Shown here piece after piece: positions 23,301 to 35,300 of a stretch of 64,000 nucleotides of DNA. The position numbers and the translations under genes were made by a program. The number at the start of each line of letters is the position of its first letter. The first letter of the stretch is position 1. The notes below the pieces were generated by a model that was not told where the DNA came from, did not search any database, and saw nothing but the letters and a program-made list of their open reading frames with translations. This stretch comes from Aporrectodea caliginosa (taxonomy: Eukaryota > Annelida > Clitellata > Crassiclitellata > Lumbricidae), in NCBI GenBank assembly GCA_020284085.1, contig JACEVL010000337.1, forward strand, positions 583,273 through 647,272. Reading direction: 5' to 3'.

Positions 23301-26300
23301 TAGTTAGGTGGTAAATTTCTTCTAACATGTGTATTATGCATTATTAATTGGTAAATATTGAAAGGTTCAGTGTGACTGTTATGGACATGCAGTCTTTGAA
23401 AGTGACCAGGTCTAGATAGCTGCAATGAATATTGCTGAGATAAGCTGCCTCTTCTACTTGGTTGAGGTATCCTGGATCTTTTAAATTGGTATTGCAGGCC
23501 AGTTGCTGTCGTCACCCACAATGAGGGATGGATTTGGCAAGCTGTTGTCACTGACATTTGATGCTAGTTTGCAAACATAAACAGTTTTCTCAGCAGACAC
23601 TCTACTGTTACTGTCTGCTGGCTGTAGAAGTAGACTTTAAAAGCCCTAACTGATACAAGAAAATGGAAGAAGAAGGTTTGGACCAAAATGGCTTCAGTGG
23701 GTGTTGACATGCCATGCAGTTTACTTCTCAGTGATTAGTGTTTTTAAAGGGGGAAATAATTAGGCAAATAATATGGCACAGTGAATATTATAATTTTTTA
23801 TTGCTATAAATTTATGTCTAAAATGACATTGTTTAACTGCCAAGCAAGTTCATTCCCGAAATATTATTTAAGAGTGACATATTTTAAATTCATTCTAGGT
23901 TGACGAGAAAACTCGCCAGGCGTTGTACAAACTGCGACAGACGTGGAATGACCTCTTTCCGAACAAGGTGCTCTACGCTCTGGATGTTCGTGTCGGTAAA
24001 ATTGATCCAGCGTGGCCAGTGACTGCCTCCTTGCCTGAAGTACCAATTGTGAAGCCTGCAACAACCATTCATGTCAATCCAAAGTTTTTAACACAAGTTG
24101 GTTTCAAATCTGTATCTTTGTTGGCTATTGGAGTAGTTTTGTTAGGTATAATTTTAAAAATTAAACTTTTACGTTATGTAGTAACTATGGAGATTTTTTA
24201 TTGCAAAGATTTTCTTTGTGGACAACCTTTGACCAAACTGAAGAGTCCAAATTTGTATTATATTTGAGAAATACTTCTGTCAAGTTGTGAATGTAATGTA
24301 AAGTTAGGTGATTGTGCGTTTTATACTGGCCACCAGCATGTTTAGAAACTGTTTGTAGATATTTCAACTCGATTACAAACACGCACTGCTGTATAACCAT
24401 TTATTTTAAGTTGCATGACTATTGTATTACACAAAATGCAATGTAATCAGACCCTTAGCCAGCCACCGTTTCCTTTGGATGGGTGGAAATGATTTTGGAC
24501 GGGCATAAATTGTTAAATGATGTCATCTATTTGGGCAGATTATAATCCAGAAAGCAGTCACAGTTCAATTAACCTAGGTCCTAGGCCTACTGCTCCAATT
24601 TCTCTATCTCCAAGGGCCATTTAATTACATTGGAAACTGCAGAAGGGTTAAGTCTTTGATGTAATTGGAAACTTTTACAATAGGCTATTCAATTGGGTTG
24701 TTCAGGCCCTTCCTTTTCACAGTCTGTCATAGTTGTCAATCAATGAAACTCAGACCCTTAGCCAGCCACCCCTCCAAAGGATGGTGGAAATTAGTTTGAA
24801 GGGCATATATGTCATAGGTCATTCAGTGTAAGGTACTTTTTATTTCTGGCTAAGGGCCTGAATGTAATACAATAAAATGTAACCAAGCATTTAAACTGCT
24901 TTTGTTACTTTGTCAGCTAAAGTGCATGCAAGAACAGTTCAAGAGATACAAGAAATATAAACAAGGTTGATAGTTGTAGTACTGCATTTAAAGCTATCCA
25001 CATATCCAGATCTGAGGAAATCTCAAAACCTCGGGCACATGAGCCATTATGTTGCTGGAGATTCCTTTGCCATAACAGTTGTATAGAACCTATCATGGCA
25101 AATTATGACTATACATAATAGCTCTGATATAATAGTGTACAAAGTGTAACTGACTATGCCCCTAAATGTAGTCACAATGTGGTTGATTCCAGATAGGATG
25201 CCAATGAGAAGGATCTACTAAGATCTCATAATGTGGTAAAAATGTTTGTTATGTGGTAAAAACTTTTAAAAATACATGCCAATAATGAGATGACTTGAAT
25301 GAAGTGTTAATGGAATTTGCACAGCATTCTCAGCAAAAGAGCGATGTACCAGTCGTTCGTCCTCACGTGGTGATAGAAGATGAAGAGCGGCTAGAAGAGG
25401 ATGAGAAGAAGCGCCTGGAAGATATCGAGATGACTGCAAAACTGGAGAGCGACGTTACGTTACGTCAGCAACTTATGGCGAAACAACAAGAGATTCTCAG
25501 GCTTCACCAGCAGGAACTGGAATTAAAAATTGCTAGAGCAAATGCTCTGATTGACCAACAGGCCAAGCTGCTGCAGAAAAATTCCATAAAAGAATCACAG
25601 GTTTGTATGCGAAATAATCGTTACCGAGAGGCATGCATTTCGAGTCCTGTATGTGTCCTGGGAAATTTTAGTTTTAATTTGCAGATTTATATAATGCCAC
25701 TTCAAGAGAGAGAGGTGCCCCAATGCAATGAAGCACATCAAGCACTTGCAGAGAAGAGGTGCAGCAGGAGCTTTTTCCAGTGGGATTGCTGTTATTGGGA
25801 CTTCAAGTTGCTTCATTCTATTAGAAGTTTTCCTTGCAACAGCAATTGAACTTCAGGACATACTTCAATGGCAGAGGGTTCCAAATGAATCTACCATTGC
25901 CTTATCTGGGATTTGAATTCTGTAATTTATTTGTAGCTGTGGAACGTCTAAGGGAACTTATACTTTAGCTGCACTAATCATATGTCAGCTGAAACAGTCT
26001 GACACCAGATAGTATATATTCTTTGATGGCCATTGCAAATTTGGAGTATCTGGTCCTTCCTTCTGGAATTCACTATAACATGTTCAAGACTCTCCTACTA
26101 GGAGCTGATAATTTACCCTGTAATTCATCAACTAATTGCTAAGCTGAAACCTTACGTTTTTATTCAGCTCATGATTGATACTGTTTCCTGGTACTAGAGT
26201 ACAAACTGAATTGTTAAGTTGTAAGGAAGGCATAATAAAATTTCATTGTGTTTTTATTGCATAAGACCAAATGATAAATCTCCAATCAATCGGCATTAAT

Positions 26301-29300
26301 TATGAGGTGCCAAATGGTATTAATGTAAATGTTCAGATACAGTGCACATACAGTGCAAGGCACACTTTTTGTATGAAGTTCAGTTGATTTTGTCTTGCAG
26401 AATTTGATCATCAGTGATGCTGTCATTTTAGCATTTTTAAGTAACATTTTAGTGACGTTATCTGAAAACTGTTACAGGCAAAAGAGAGTGTCAGGCCAAC
26501 CAAGGCAATGGCGGTTGCTAAACCCACAATTCAGATAACGCCAGCAAAGACAACAGGCGTTCCTGTGGTGACTCGTGACCCACGTATTCGACCCAGTGTG
26601 GACCCACGTGTTTCTCGAAATGTTTCCGCATCATCACAGCAGACAGCAGTTGTTCTGCCGACACCGTCGCCAAAGCCCACCACCGAAATTCCTGCCAGTG
26701 TTCCAGACTCTTTGAACTCAGCACAGAGTTTAGCAAAAGCGATACCAAACTCCGCTGGAAATATCTTTGACCGTTTGCAAGATCTCACTGTAAAGACTGA
26801 ATCAGGGAGCCCTGCAAAGGCAACATCACCTGCAAAGGAAATGAGACAATTGTCAAATTCTACTGGAGTTGGTGAAACTAAAGGCACCAATGGACAAAAG
26901 TCCAGTCCAGACAGGAAGCCAGTTAAGAAGCTTCCAGCTTCACCTACAAAAAAAGACTTGAACAAAGCGAGCCAGCCAAGTACAAAGGTGTCCTCGCATG
27001 AAAAGAAAGCAAATAAGGAAGTGAGCAGGAAGTCTGAGAGTAGATCGCCACGAAAGAGCGGCTCTCCGCGATCGAAGTCTCCGCCTGAAGATCGAACAAG
27101 CCGGGAACCTTATGTTCGTCAGAGGCGTCCCTCAAAATCCCTTCGTAATCGTTCGCCTGGCTCCGCCTCTAATGTGCCACCCGTTAAGGTTGCCAAACGC
27201 TCTGATCTGATTCCACGAGGGTCTAACTTCAAGCAGGGACCCATGAATCGAAGACAAAGGCAAAACAGTATAAGAGAAGATGGATTTTCAGCCAGGCCCC
27301 GACAGCAGGTAAATGAAAGGCACGCTGCAAACAGCAGGAAGAGATCAATGAAGCCTGATCCTCTTTTGGCAAGCCCAACAGATGCCAAGAAGGCTAAACG
27401 TGCATCTGAAACGGATGTAAAAGGAACAAACCAGTTATCAGATGACTTGATGTGAGTGGCAAAATTCATTTTTTAATTTAGCAGATTACTGTATTATTGG
27501 CTGGTTTCAGGCGATGCATGATTGTCCATTGGTTAGTGTGCTGGGCCTACCAATCAAGAGGTTGGAGGCTCAAATCCTTGCCAGGACAGAAATTTGGTAT
27601 GAGATTTCTGCTCCACATGTGCCCCTTGCAAACTCGGCTATAGTGAGTACACTGACCATACACTGTTAGTGTGAAGATGAGATGGTGAGGGAGAGGACTG
27701 GCCACTCGCCCTGTTATGCCGAGGCTAAGAAATTGAAGTCGCTAACACCATACCCATGGCTGCCTCATTGCTAGCCTAAGGGGCTGCTCTTCTTCTTCTT
27801 AGTTAGTCAAACATTAACCATAATTTTTGGGAGATTACGATAAGACAATTATCTGCATTTCACACGCAGCTAAGACATTTGGATGGAAATTTTGTACTGA
27901 CAATCGTATGTGCTTGTGTACGTGGAACAATATTTTCCTAAGTGGCATTTATGGAGCAATAACAGTTTTCATTTGTGTAGTAGGACACTTTACAGGTGAA
28001 ATCTTGATAGAATCAGTGCTATTTTAGACCTTTAAATGAATTTATTTTTGTTATTGTGTTCTTCCGTGTTTAGGGAACTCTTTGGCAGAGAGGATAAAGA
28101 TTACCGGTGTAATCCAGCGTTGTTTCCACATCCAGAGTCTTCTGGATTCAAGGAACTGTCGATGGTTGGTCCTCCTCGCAGGCGAGACTCTCTGCTTCTT
28201 TCGCCGTCTCTGCCACCTAGCTCTCAGTCCTCCGGTTGGGCCCAGTTCAAAGCGAGCCGCCCCGAGGACTTTCCATTCCAACATTCTCAGTCGCGGTCAC
28301 AACGTGAAAGTCTGGATACTGATATCCGATCAGCCCTGCTTGTGTCGCCAAGCGTTAAGCCAGCACTCAGACGCGCACCGTTGCTTCCAACGCCACAGAT
28401 CGACAGTTTGCTAGACATGAATTCCAGTAGTTTACCTGTAAACAGTTCTACGAACTCGACGTTGCTATCTGGACCTGTGACAATGGATGCATTGCAGCGA
28501 CAGGTGAGCGAACTGCAGCGACTTAAAGAAATGAAAAAACACCTCGACGAGCAACGGGAACGGCTGATGGGTAATTCGATTGCACCACCTGTTGCTGGTC
28601 CAACCGGTCCAGGGGATGAGCTGCACCGGCTTCAGAATCTCAAGAGGGACCTGGACGAGAAGCACGAGCGCCTCCAGATGATGATAGACAGCGGAATGCG
28701 GATAAGCGACGAGTTCAGTTCTGCGTTTCCAACGTTCGGTGATAATCCGCAAAATGCCCATCCGGTGCCACCTGCCATCAGAAACAAACACTTGGACGTG
28801 CACGACGAGTCTAGTAGGTCACCTCTGTACCAGGAACGGTCGCCAAGGTCCGTCATGGATCACGGGTATTATCCGGGAGAAAGAGGAGGTCTTCTCGGGG
28901 ATCGACCCCCTCAGGTTGACCCACGGCTGGAACGCAGGGCGGATGAAAACAAGGTTTTGCTTCCTACTCCAAAATTTCTGGATAAAGATGGTGGGAAAAG
29001 TGGAGCAGTACCCTCTATGCCAGTGCCACCATATCATGGTCTGCCTCAGGAGATGGAAACGGTCTGTGAGGATGAGAAATTCTATTATCCAGAATGTGAT
29101 CCTAGGTGGTCAATGCGGTCACTGACCTCAAGGTCTCTGAACGTCTACAATGTCGTCATCGATGGGAGACATTATGAAATGATGTTCACAAACCGTCCTC
29201 TCAAGATCTTTCTCAACCGGCAGGAGACGGTCATTCGACTCGATCCAGCTACAAGGCAGCTCTGGTGCAACGATGTCGGCATCTACCACATAGGGGAAGA

Positions 29301-32300
29301 AGAGAAGTCGGTTGTTCTGAACGGAAACCCCCACATGGTCTTTGTCCAGGGCCCAGCCAGAAAACTCTGGATTGACGGCCAGCTGTTCGACATAAGCGTT
29401 GACTCTCCTCCGGAGAAGATAAACATTGGAGGCAGAGAGCACAAAATTTCAATCGACGGCAGAACGAATCGTATCATCGTCGATGGCTTTGACATCTGTC
29501 CGTTTGGCACAGACGAAGAGCAGCACGTGAAGCTGGCCTTCGTCGAACATACGATCAGGTTTCAGCCGCCTTGCAAGACGATTCTTATCGACGGAAACGT
29601 GTGCGAGCTCAGTCTCTCAGGCAAGTATCCTGTTGTGGTCATCGAAGGTAAGCCACACGGAATTCGGTTTGACGGTCCACCTCGAATGATCTTCATCGAC
29701 GACAAGCCTTGGACGATTCAAATCGACAATCCAAAGAGATGTCACCTGGATGGTCCGTCATCTAAACCCGTACTTTTGGCATTTGGAGGTCCAAGCCACG
29801 AGATCATTGTGGATGATCAGTGGTATGAAATTAAGTTTGACGGACCCGCAAAATTCATAAAGGTTGGCCGAAAGATGCGAAAATTCCAGTTGAAGGGAAA
29901 GACGCCCGAAGTGAAGATTCTGGGTGAAACCGTGTTGAAGAAGAAAGAAAATAGTGACGCTCCTACTGGATTGTTGATGTCAGATGATTTTCAGAGACCA
30001 GGGTCGCAACCGGCATTTGGTCTCAAGCCACTTCACCTTCGTGCACCTGATGCGTCTCTTAGACATACAGCCTCTACCGACAATATTCCTTCGTTACTTG
30101 GTATGTTTAAAAAATATTTGATCAAACACTGGGACAAATCTTCCGTTTCTAGTAGTGTCATGTGTTTTGGAGCTTGTTTAAAAAATTGTTTGAATTCGAA
30201 TAGCAAAGGAATTTCAATTTCTTTATCTCTTACGCTGTGGTATATTTCTCATTGTGACAACTTCATCATGTTTATCATTTTAATGACTGTGTATAAGTCT
30301 ACAGTTACGTGGTTTTATAAAATTTTCTATGAATTCAAATAGCAAAGAAATGTCAATTTCTTTATCTCTTTTACTGTGATGTATTTCGCATTGTGACAAC
30401 TTCATCATATTTATTATTTTAACGACTACATATAAATCTAGAGAACTTTACGTGATTTTATAAAGGTTTCGGAAATCAATAATAAATTCCAGCCATAAGG
30501 CATTAATCAACGTGAGCATATATAGTACCTCTGGCAGGAATCAGTTAATCAGGCTTCCTGGTTGTTAGAATTAATTTGCATTAAATTATTATAATTCTCA
30601 GACGAATTTGTGTTTTAATCATATTTTAGATATCAGTGTTGGTCCAAAAATGGAGAGGAACCGTTCATTCGGACAATTTCCTCCACCTCGGCAACAAGAG
30701 AATTTCCCACCCGCTGGGGGATTTGACAAGCACATGCCAGGACAAGACCACGTTGAGGGAATGGTTGGTCCTCATGGACCAAGACCATCGGAAAGATCCT
30801 TTGGTTCTGGTCCTTTTGATTCGCATCAGAATCAGGCAAGGGGTCAGCGGTTTGGTGGTCCATCTGATGGTGGTCCACGACCAATGACGATGGATCCCCG
30901 TCCGAGATTACCCCAGCAGCATGAGCACAATGAATTCATGCCTTCACAGATGCAGAACGTGCCTTTTGGAATGCAGGGCCCACACCAGCAAGGAATGATG
31001 CCACCAAGACCACTAGAAGGTTCCTTTGGGAATCAGCCTGGACCTAGATTTGGGCCACATGGTCCTGGCATGCCCCACGCAGACCAACACTTCAACCAGT
31101 TCCCATACAGAGACCAGCAATCGCAGATGAATCAGCCGTGGAATCAGGCAGAACAGTTTGGAACACCGTCTACCAGTAATAACGTTCAAGGTACTGAAAT
31201 CTTTTAAAACTGACTTTGGTCAGTCTTTGTATTAAATAAGCATTGCTTGCTGCTTCAAAGTATTTCATTGTATTTTGCCTTTTTTGAAATAGTAAGTCTA
31301 AATTTGTAGGTGAATATGGATATGAGACTAGAAGTATAGTGTTTTTCAGCTAATTTGGACCCAGTGGAAAAGATATCTGACATTCTGTACTGTTACATAT
31401 TACGTACTTATTCTTAATTGTTGGTGTTTGTGCATGTTATTTTAATTGTGCAAGCTTTTCTGAATGTGGATTTATTATTTTTCATTGGCTGTGCCTGATA
31501 TCTTGGTCAAACATTGACTCTACTTATCATTTAAGCATTTGTTTCTGTGAGTACAGAAAGCAGTTCAAGCGCTGTGCCACCACCGCCACAAGTTGACGTG
31601 AATACGCTGCTAAGTCAGCTTCTAGCTGCTGGGTTAATCAAAAAGGACTCCAGTGAACAACCAGCATCAGAGGTCAATCAACAGATAGCAGTAAAAGAGG
31701 AAAAGCCTGCAGTGCTGGATAGAAGAGCATCAGAGGTTTGTTAACAAGTTTTTAAATTTTGCATGCTTAATTGTAATTAGACAATATCTATTAGTTTCTC
31801 TTGTAGCCCTTGTAATTATAGGATTATTCAGCAACAAATAACATACTCAAGTCAAACTCATCTGAATGCCATTATTATAATACACAGGGTATAAATTCAT
31901 GGTTGCTTTGTAGTTAACCGGATAGTGCATAGTCTTTATCCATTTGAAAAGTCGGTCGAAATCCAGTAGATCATGCCAGGACTTTATGAATGTGTATCAG
32001 CCAGTGAAAGTAAAGCTTACAGCTGTTGGAACAGAATTAGCTTTCTTGCCATTGTGTTACATATTACTTGCTGTGGAAAGACTTGCTGATTGATTGGAGT
32101 TTCTTGTTTCAGGAACAGAAGGAAGAAGCAAAGAAGGAAGAGCTGTTGGTGGAGGATGTTCCTAATTTGTCAGACTTCAACCTTGACAATCTGAAAAAGT
32201 AAGTACTCCCTGACTCAGTGGTTTCAGTTAGAGCTCCACGGAATCCTTGGGTTACGTGGGCGTTGGCCAGAGGTTTCGCCGCAGTTCAATATAAAATTTA

Positions 32301-35300
32301 AACAGAAACTGAATTCACAAAAGGATCAGCAATGAGCAGAATTCTTCACTGATTTCAGTCATTCTGGCTAGATACAATTCAATGTTAAAATAATTAACAT
32401 TATTACATGGTTATCCCAAAATTACAAGTTACAATTACATTTATTTCTGGAAGAATTGGATGGGTGAAATATGCTGGGTTCTGTGAGCAAATGAGTGCTT
32501 TGTGTAGGGTTCCGTCCCTATAAAAAGGTTGAAACCACTGCCCAGACTGGAGCACAAATTTTAAGTCTTAACCCTTTAACAACGAGAGGGATAAGTTTTC
32601 CATGCATTTTAATACATGCTAGACGTTAAAGGGTTAAATGCAGTTAAGCTTAATAACATGACAGACTTTTCAACGGGATTCCTTCCTTAAGTTTTTGCTG
32701 ACCTAGATGACGTCTGAGCCATTGTTGCGTTTGAACTCGATGGTGTTTAGGTTACTTAGTGACATCTTTGTGTCAAGGATGACAAATACTGAAGTTCATC
32801 TTGACTACAGAGTTACTATTTATAAGATCCACAGACAGTGTAATAGATAGCTAAAATATGTTTTTTTCTCTTATTTGGCATGTTCATTGTTCATGACTCC
32901 TGATGTTTATTTCATAGGAGATATCCAGGTGCAATGCAGCGTGTTTACCTGGGCGTACAGTGCACGACGTGTGGTGTCCGATTTTCCACGGAAGCTATGG
33001 ACAAGTACAATGAGCATCTAGACTGGCATTTCCGCAAAAATAAGAGGGAAAAAGAAGAAATGAAGGTCGCTAAGTTCCGGCGATGGTACTACGATGTTGT
33101 GGTAGGTCTGACCAGGAATTTCTGTTTATCTTTTTTAGCTTCTTCTGAGGTTTGGACTATTTCTGTGCCTATCTGCATGTTCCAAAGTTCTTTTTCTAGT
33201 CCACTTCAGATTTTGACTGCTGTGGATGATAATGGACCCCTACTGTCATGGGAGCCTCAGTGCCATTTTTAATTGGTTGATCTGTAAACAGGCTGTTGTC
33301 TTTCATCATATTCAATTTTTGGACCAGGAATTCTGAACATAGAGTGAGCCGTCATGCAGAAGGAGAGTCTGTTGATTAGCTTCTATGGGAGAGCCTGATA
33401 ATAAACTGGCTTTTTCAGTTGTTCAAACTTCATTCCCATACATATGAATCTGTAGTTAAATAATGAACTCTAGCGTCATTTGGGCTGGTGGGGACGCCTT
33501 CAAAAAGCGCTGTCTAGTTACATTGCATGTACATTGCATATTATTATATCGAGTTTTGCGCGCGGCTGCGCGACTGATTGGTGGCATTTCTAAGTCGGGT
33601 CATGTATCCGACTATATGCGGGATGTCCTGCACTGGCTGCCACTACCACAACGCATCTCATTTAGGGTCTCTGCCTTCGTTTGGCGTAGCCTCGTTGGCA
33701 CCGCACCTGCTTATCTGCAGGAGCTATGTCGCTCTATCTCTGCCAATATTGGCCGCCGACCTCTTCGCTCTGCAGTCCGCGGTGACCTGAGTGTCCCATT
33801 TGCACGCACTTTACAATGCAACATCGGGCCTTCTCGGTTGTGGGACCGAGTATCTGGAATGGGCTTCCTCTTGAGCTCCGTGTCTTACCTAAGAACTCTT
33901 CACCTGCATTTTATACCTCTCTGAAAACTATTCTTTTCAGCCGTGGATGGGCCGGGAGCGCCTCTGAGTAGATATCTTGAAGGGGGCGCTATATTAAGTT
34001 TCATTGATTGATTGATTGATTGATTGATTATTTACGTTACATTGGATTTGCATTACGTACTGATTGCTGTGACAGTTCTTAAACTGTGTTGATATAAAGA
34101 GTATGCAAAACTGTAATCTAGTCTCAAAACTTTTTAACACCACTTTCATAAACACTCAGGGTTTCAAAGTGAAATTGTTTCCTTGTGAATATTCCATTAA
34201 ATAAGCCAGTTCAAAATCCAAGAGGTCAGAGAAACTATAAGGTGAACTGTAACACAGATTGTATGATTGTGTGTTTGTCTCCAAGTATATGCGTGCATGT
34301 GTGTGTGCGACCGTGTGTGCATGCTTGACAGAATGCATTTGCAGTAAATGTGTTTAACTAATTCTTTAGGACTGGATCCAGTTTGAAGAAGTTGGCTCCT
34401 CTGAGGATCATTTACAGCCAATGGAATTAATTGAAGATTCAGATCCAAGCGCAATAGCCAACTCTGGTAAAGGTCTTGAAAGTCAGGCATCCAACGTCAC
34501 CTCGTGTCCAAAAGCTTCAATCAACGACAAGGATGATGTAAGTAATGTGCTTCAGATGGACAAAGTTTCTTCATGAGAATTTGCGCAATTTAGGAATTGG
34601 TATGGTGCTAGTGCTGTACAGCATGTCCCAGTTTTGGCTGGTTCCATTAATGGTCATTTTGACACATTCACCTGCATTATGGGCTTTATTTTTGCTCAAT
34701 GGAACCTCATGAACAAAGTAGCAATATTGTTGGTATCTTTGATATGGTTGAGTTTTTTAGTAGATATCAGATTTAAATATGAATTAGAGCTGCACTTATA
34801 TAAAACTTCAAATTTCTTAAAAATTTTGTGCATCTTATTAATTATGAGTGTGTATAGAATAACTTCAGATTTACATAAATGCAGTTTTAAAAGTTTTAAA
34901 TTTTACAAACAGAGTGAAGTTCTTTGTTTGTGATAGCAGATGTGATGATTTGTGATTTGCATTCAAATTGCTGAGCTCCTTTGTAACTTTACATATGTGG
35001 CGGAACACCATCTGATCATGATACTGATCGACTGCATGACAGCCTACACTGGTTGCGTGTTCCTCAACAGATTACCTACAAACTGTGTTTGATAGAGCTC
35101 TTAGAAAGCACTGAATGATCTTATGCCAGAATACATATCTGACTTCTGAATTTGGGTAGCAGACCACAGGAGCAGATGTCGGCTAAGAACCTAAACGAAA
35201 AATCAGCTACAAGTCCCATGGTAGTGTACAAGATTTGGCAACTGTTCCTGCTGTATCGTGAGACCCACTGCATGGAACAGACTTTCTGACCATGTGAAGA

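Noticed and set aside
24097..24267. PCF11 exon 3 reading on to 24267 (VGFKSVSLLAIGVVLLG)
   Set aside because: A donor (gttggt) at 24097 ends the conserved HVNPKF block in phase; the continuing frame is a hydrophobic intron read-through.
26531..28284. Minus-strand frames opposite PCF11 exons 5 and 6
   Set aside because: Shadows of the coding strand; plus-strand exons are in phase and match PCF11.
30101..30342. PCF11 exon 6 extension to 30342
   Set aside because: The gtatgt donor at 30101 joins exon 7 in phase; the extension is Ser/Leu/Tyr-rich intron sequence with a tandem repeat.
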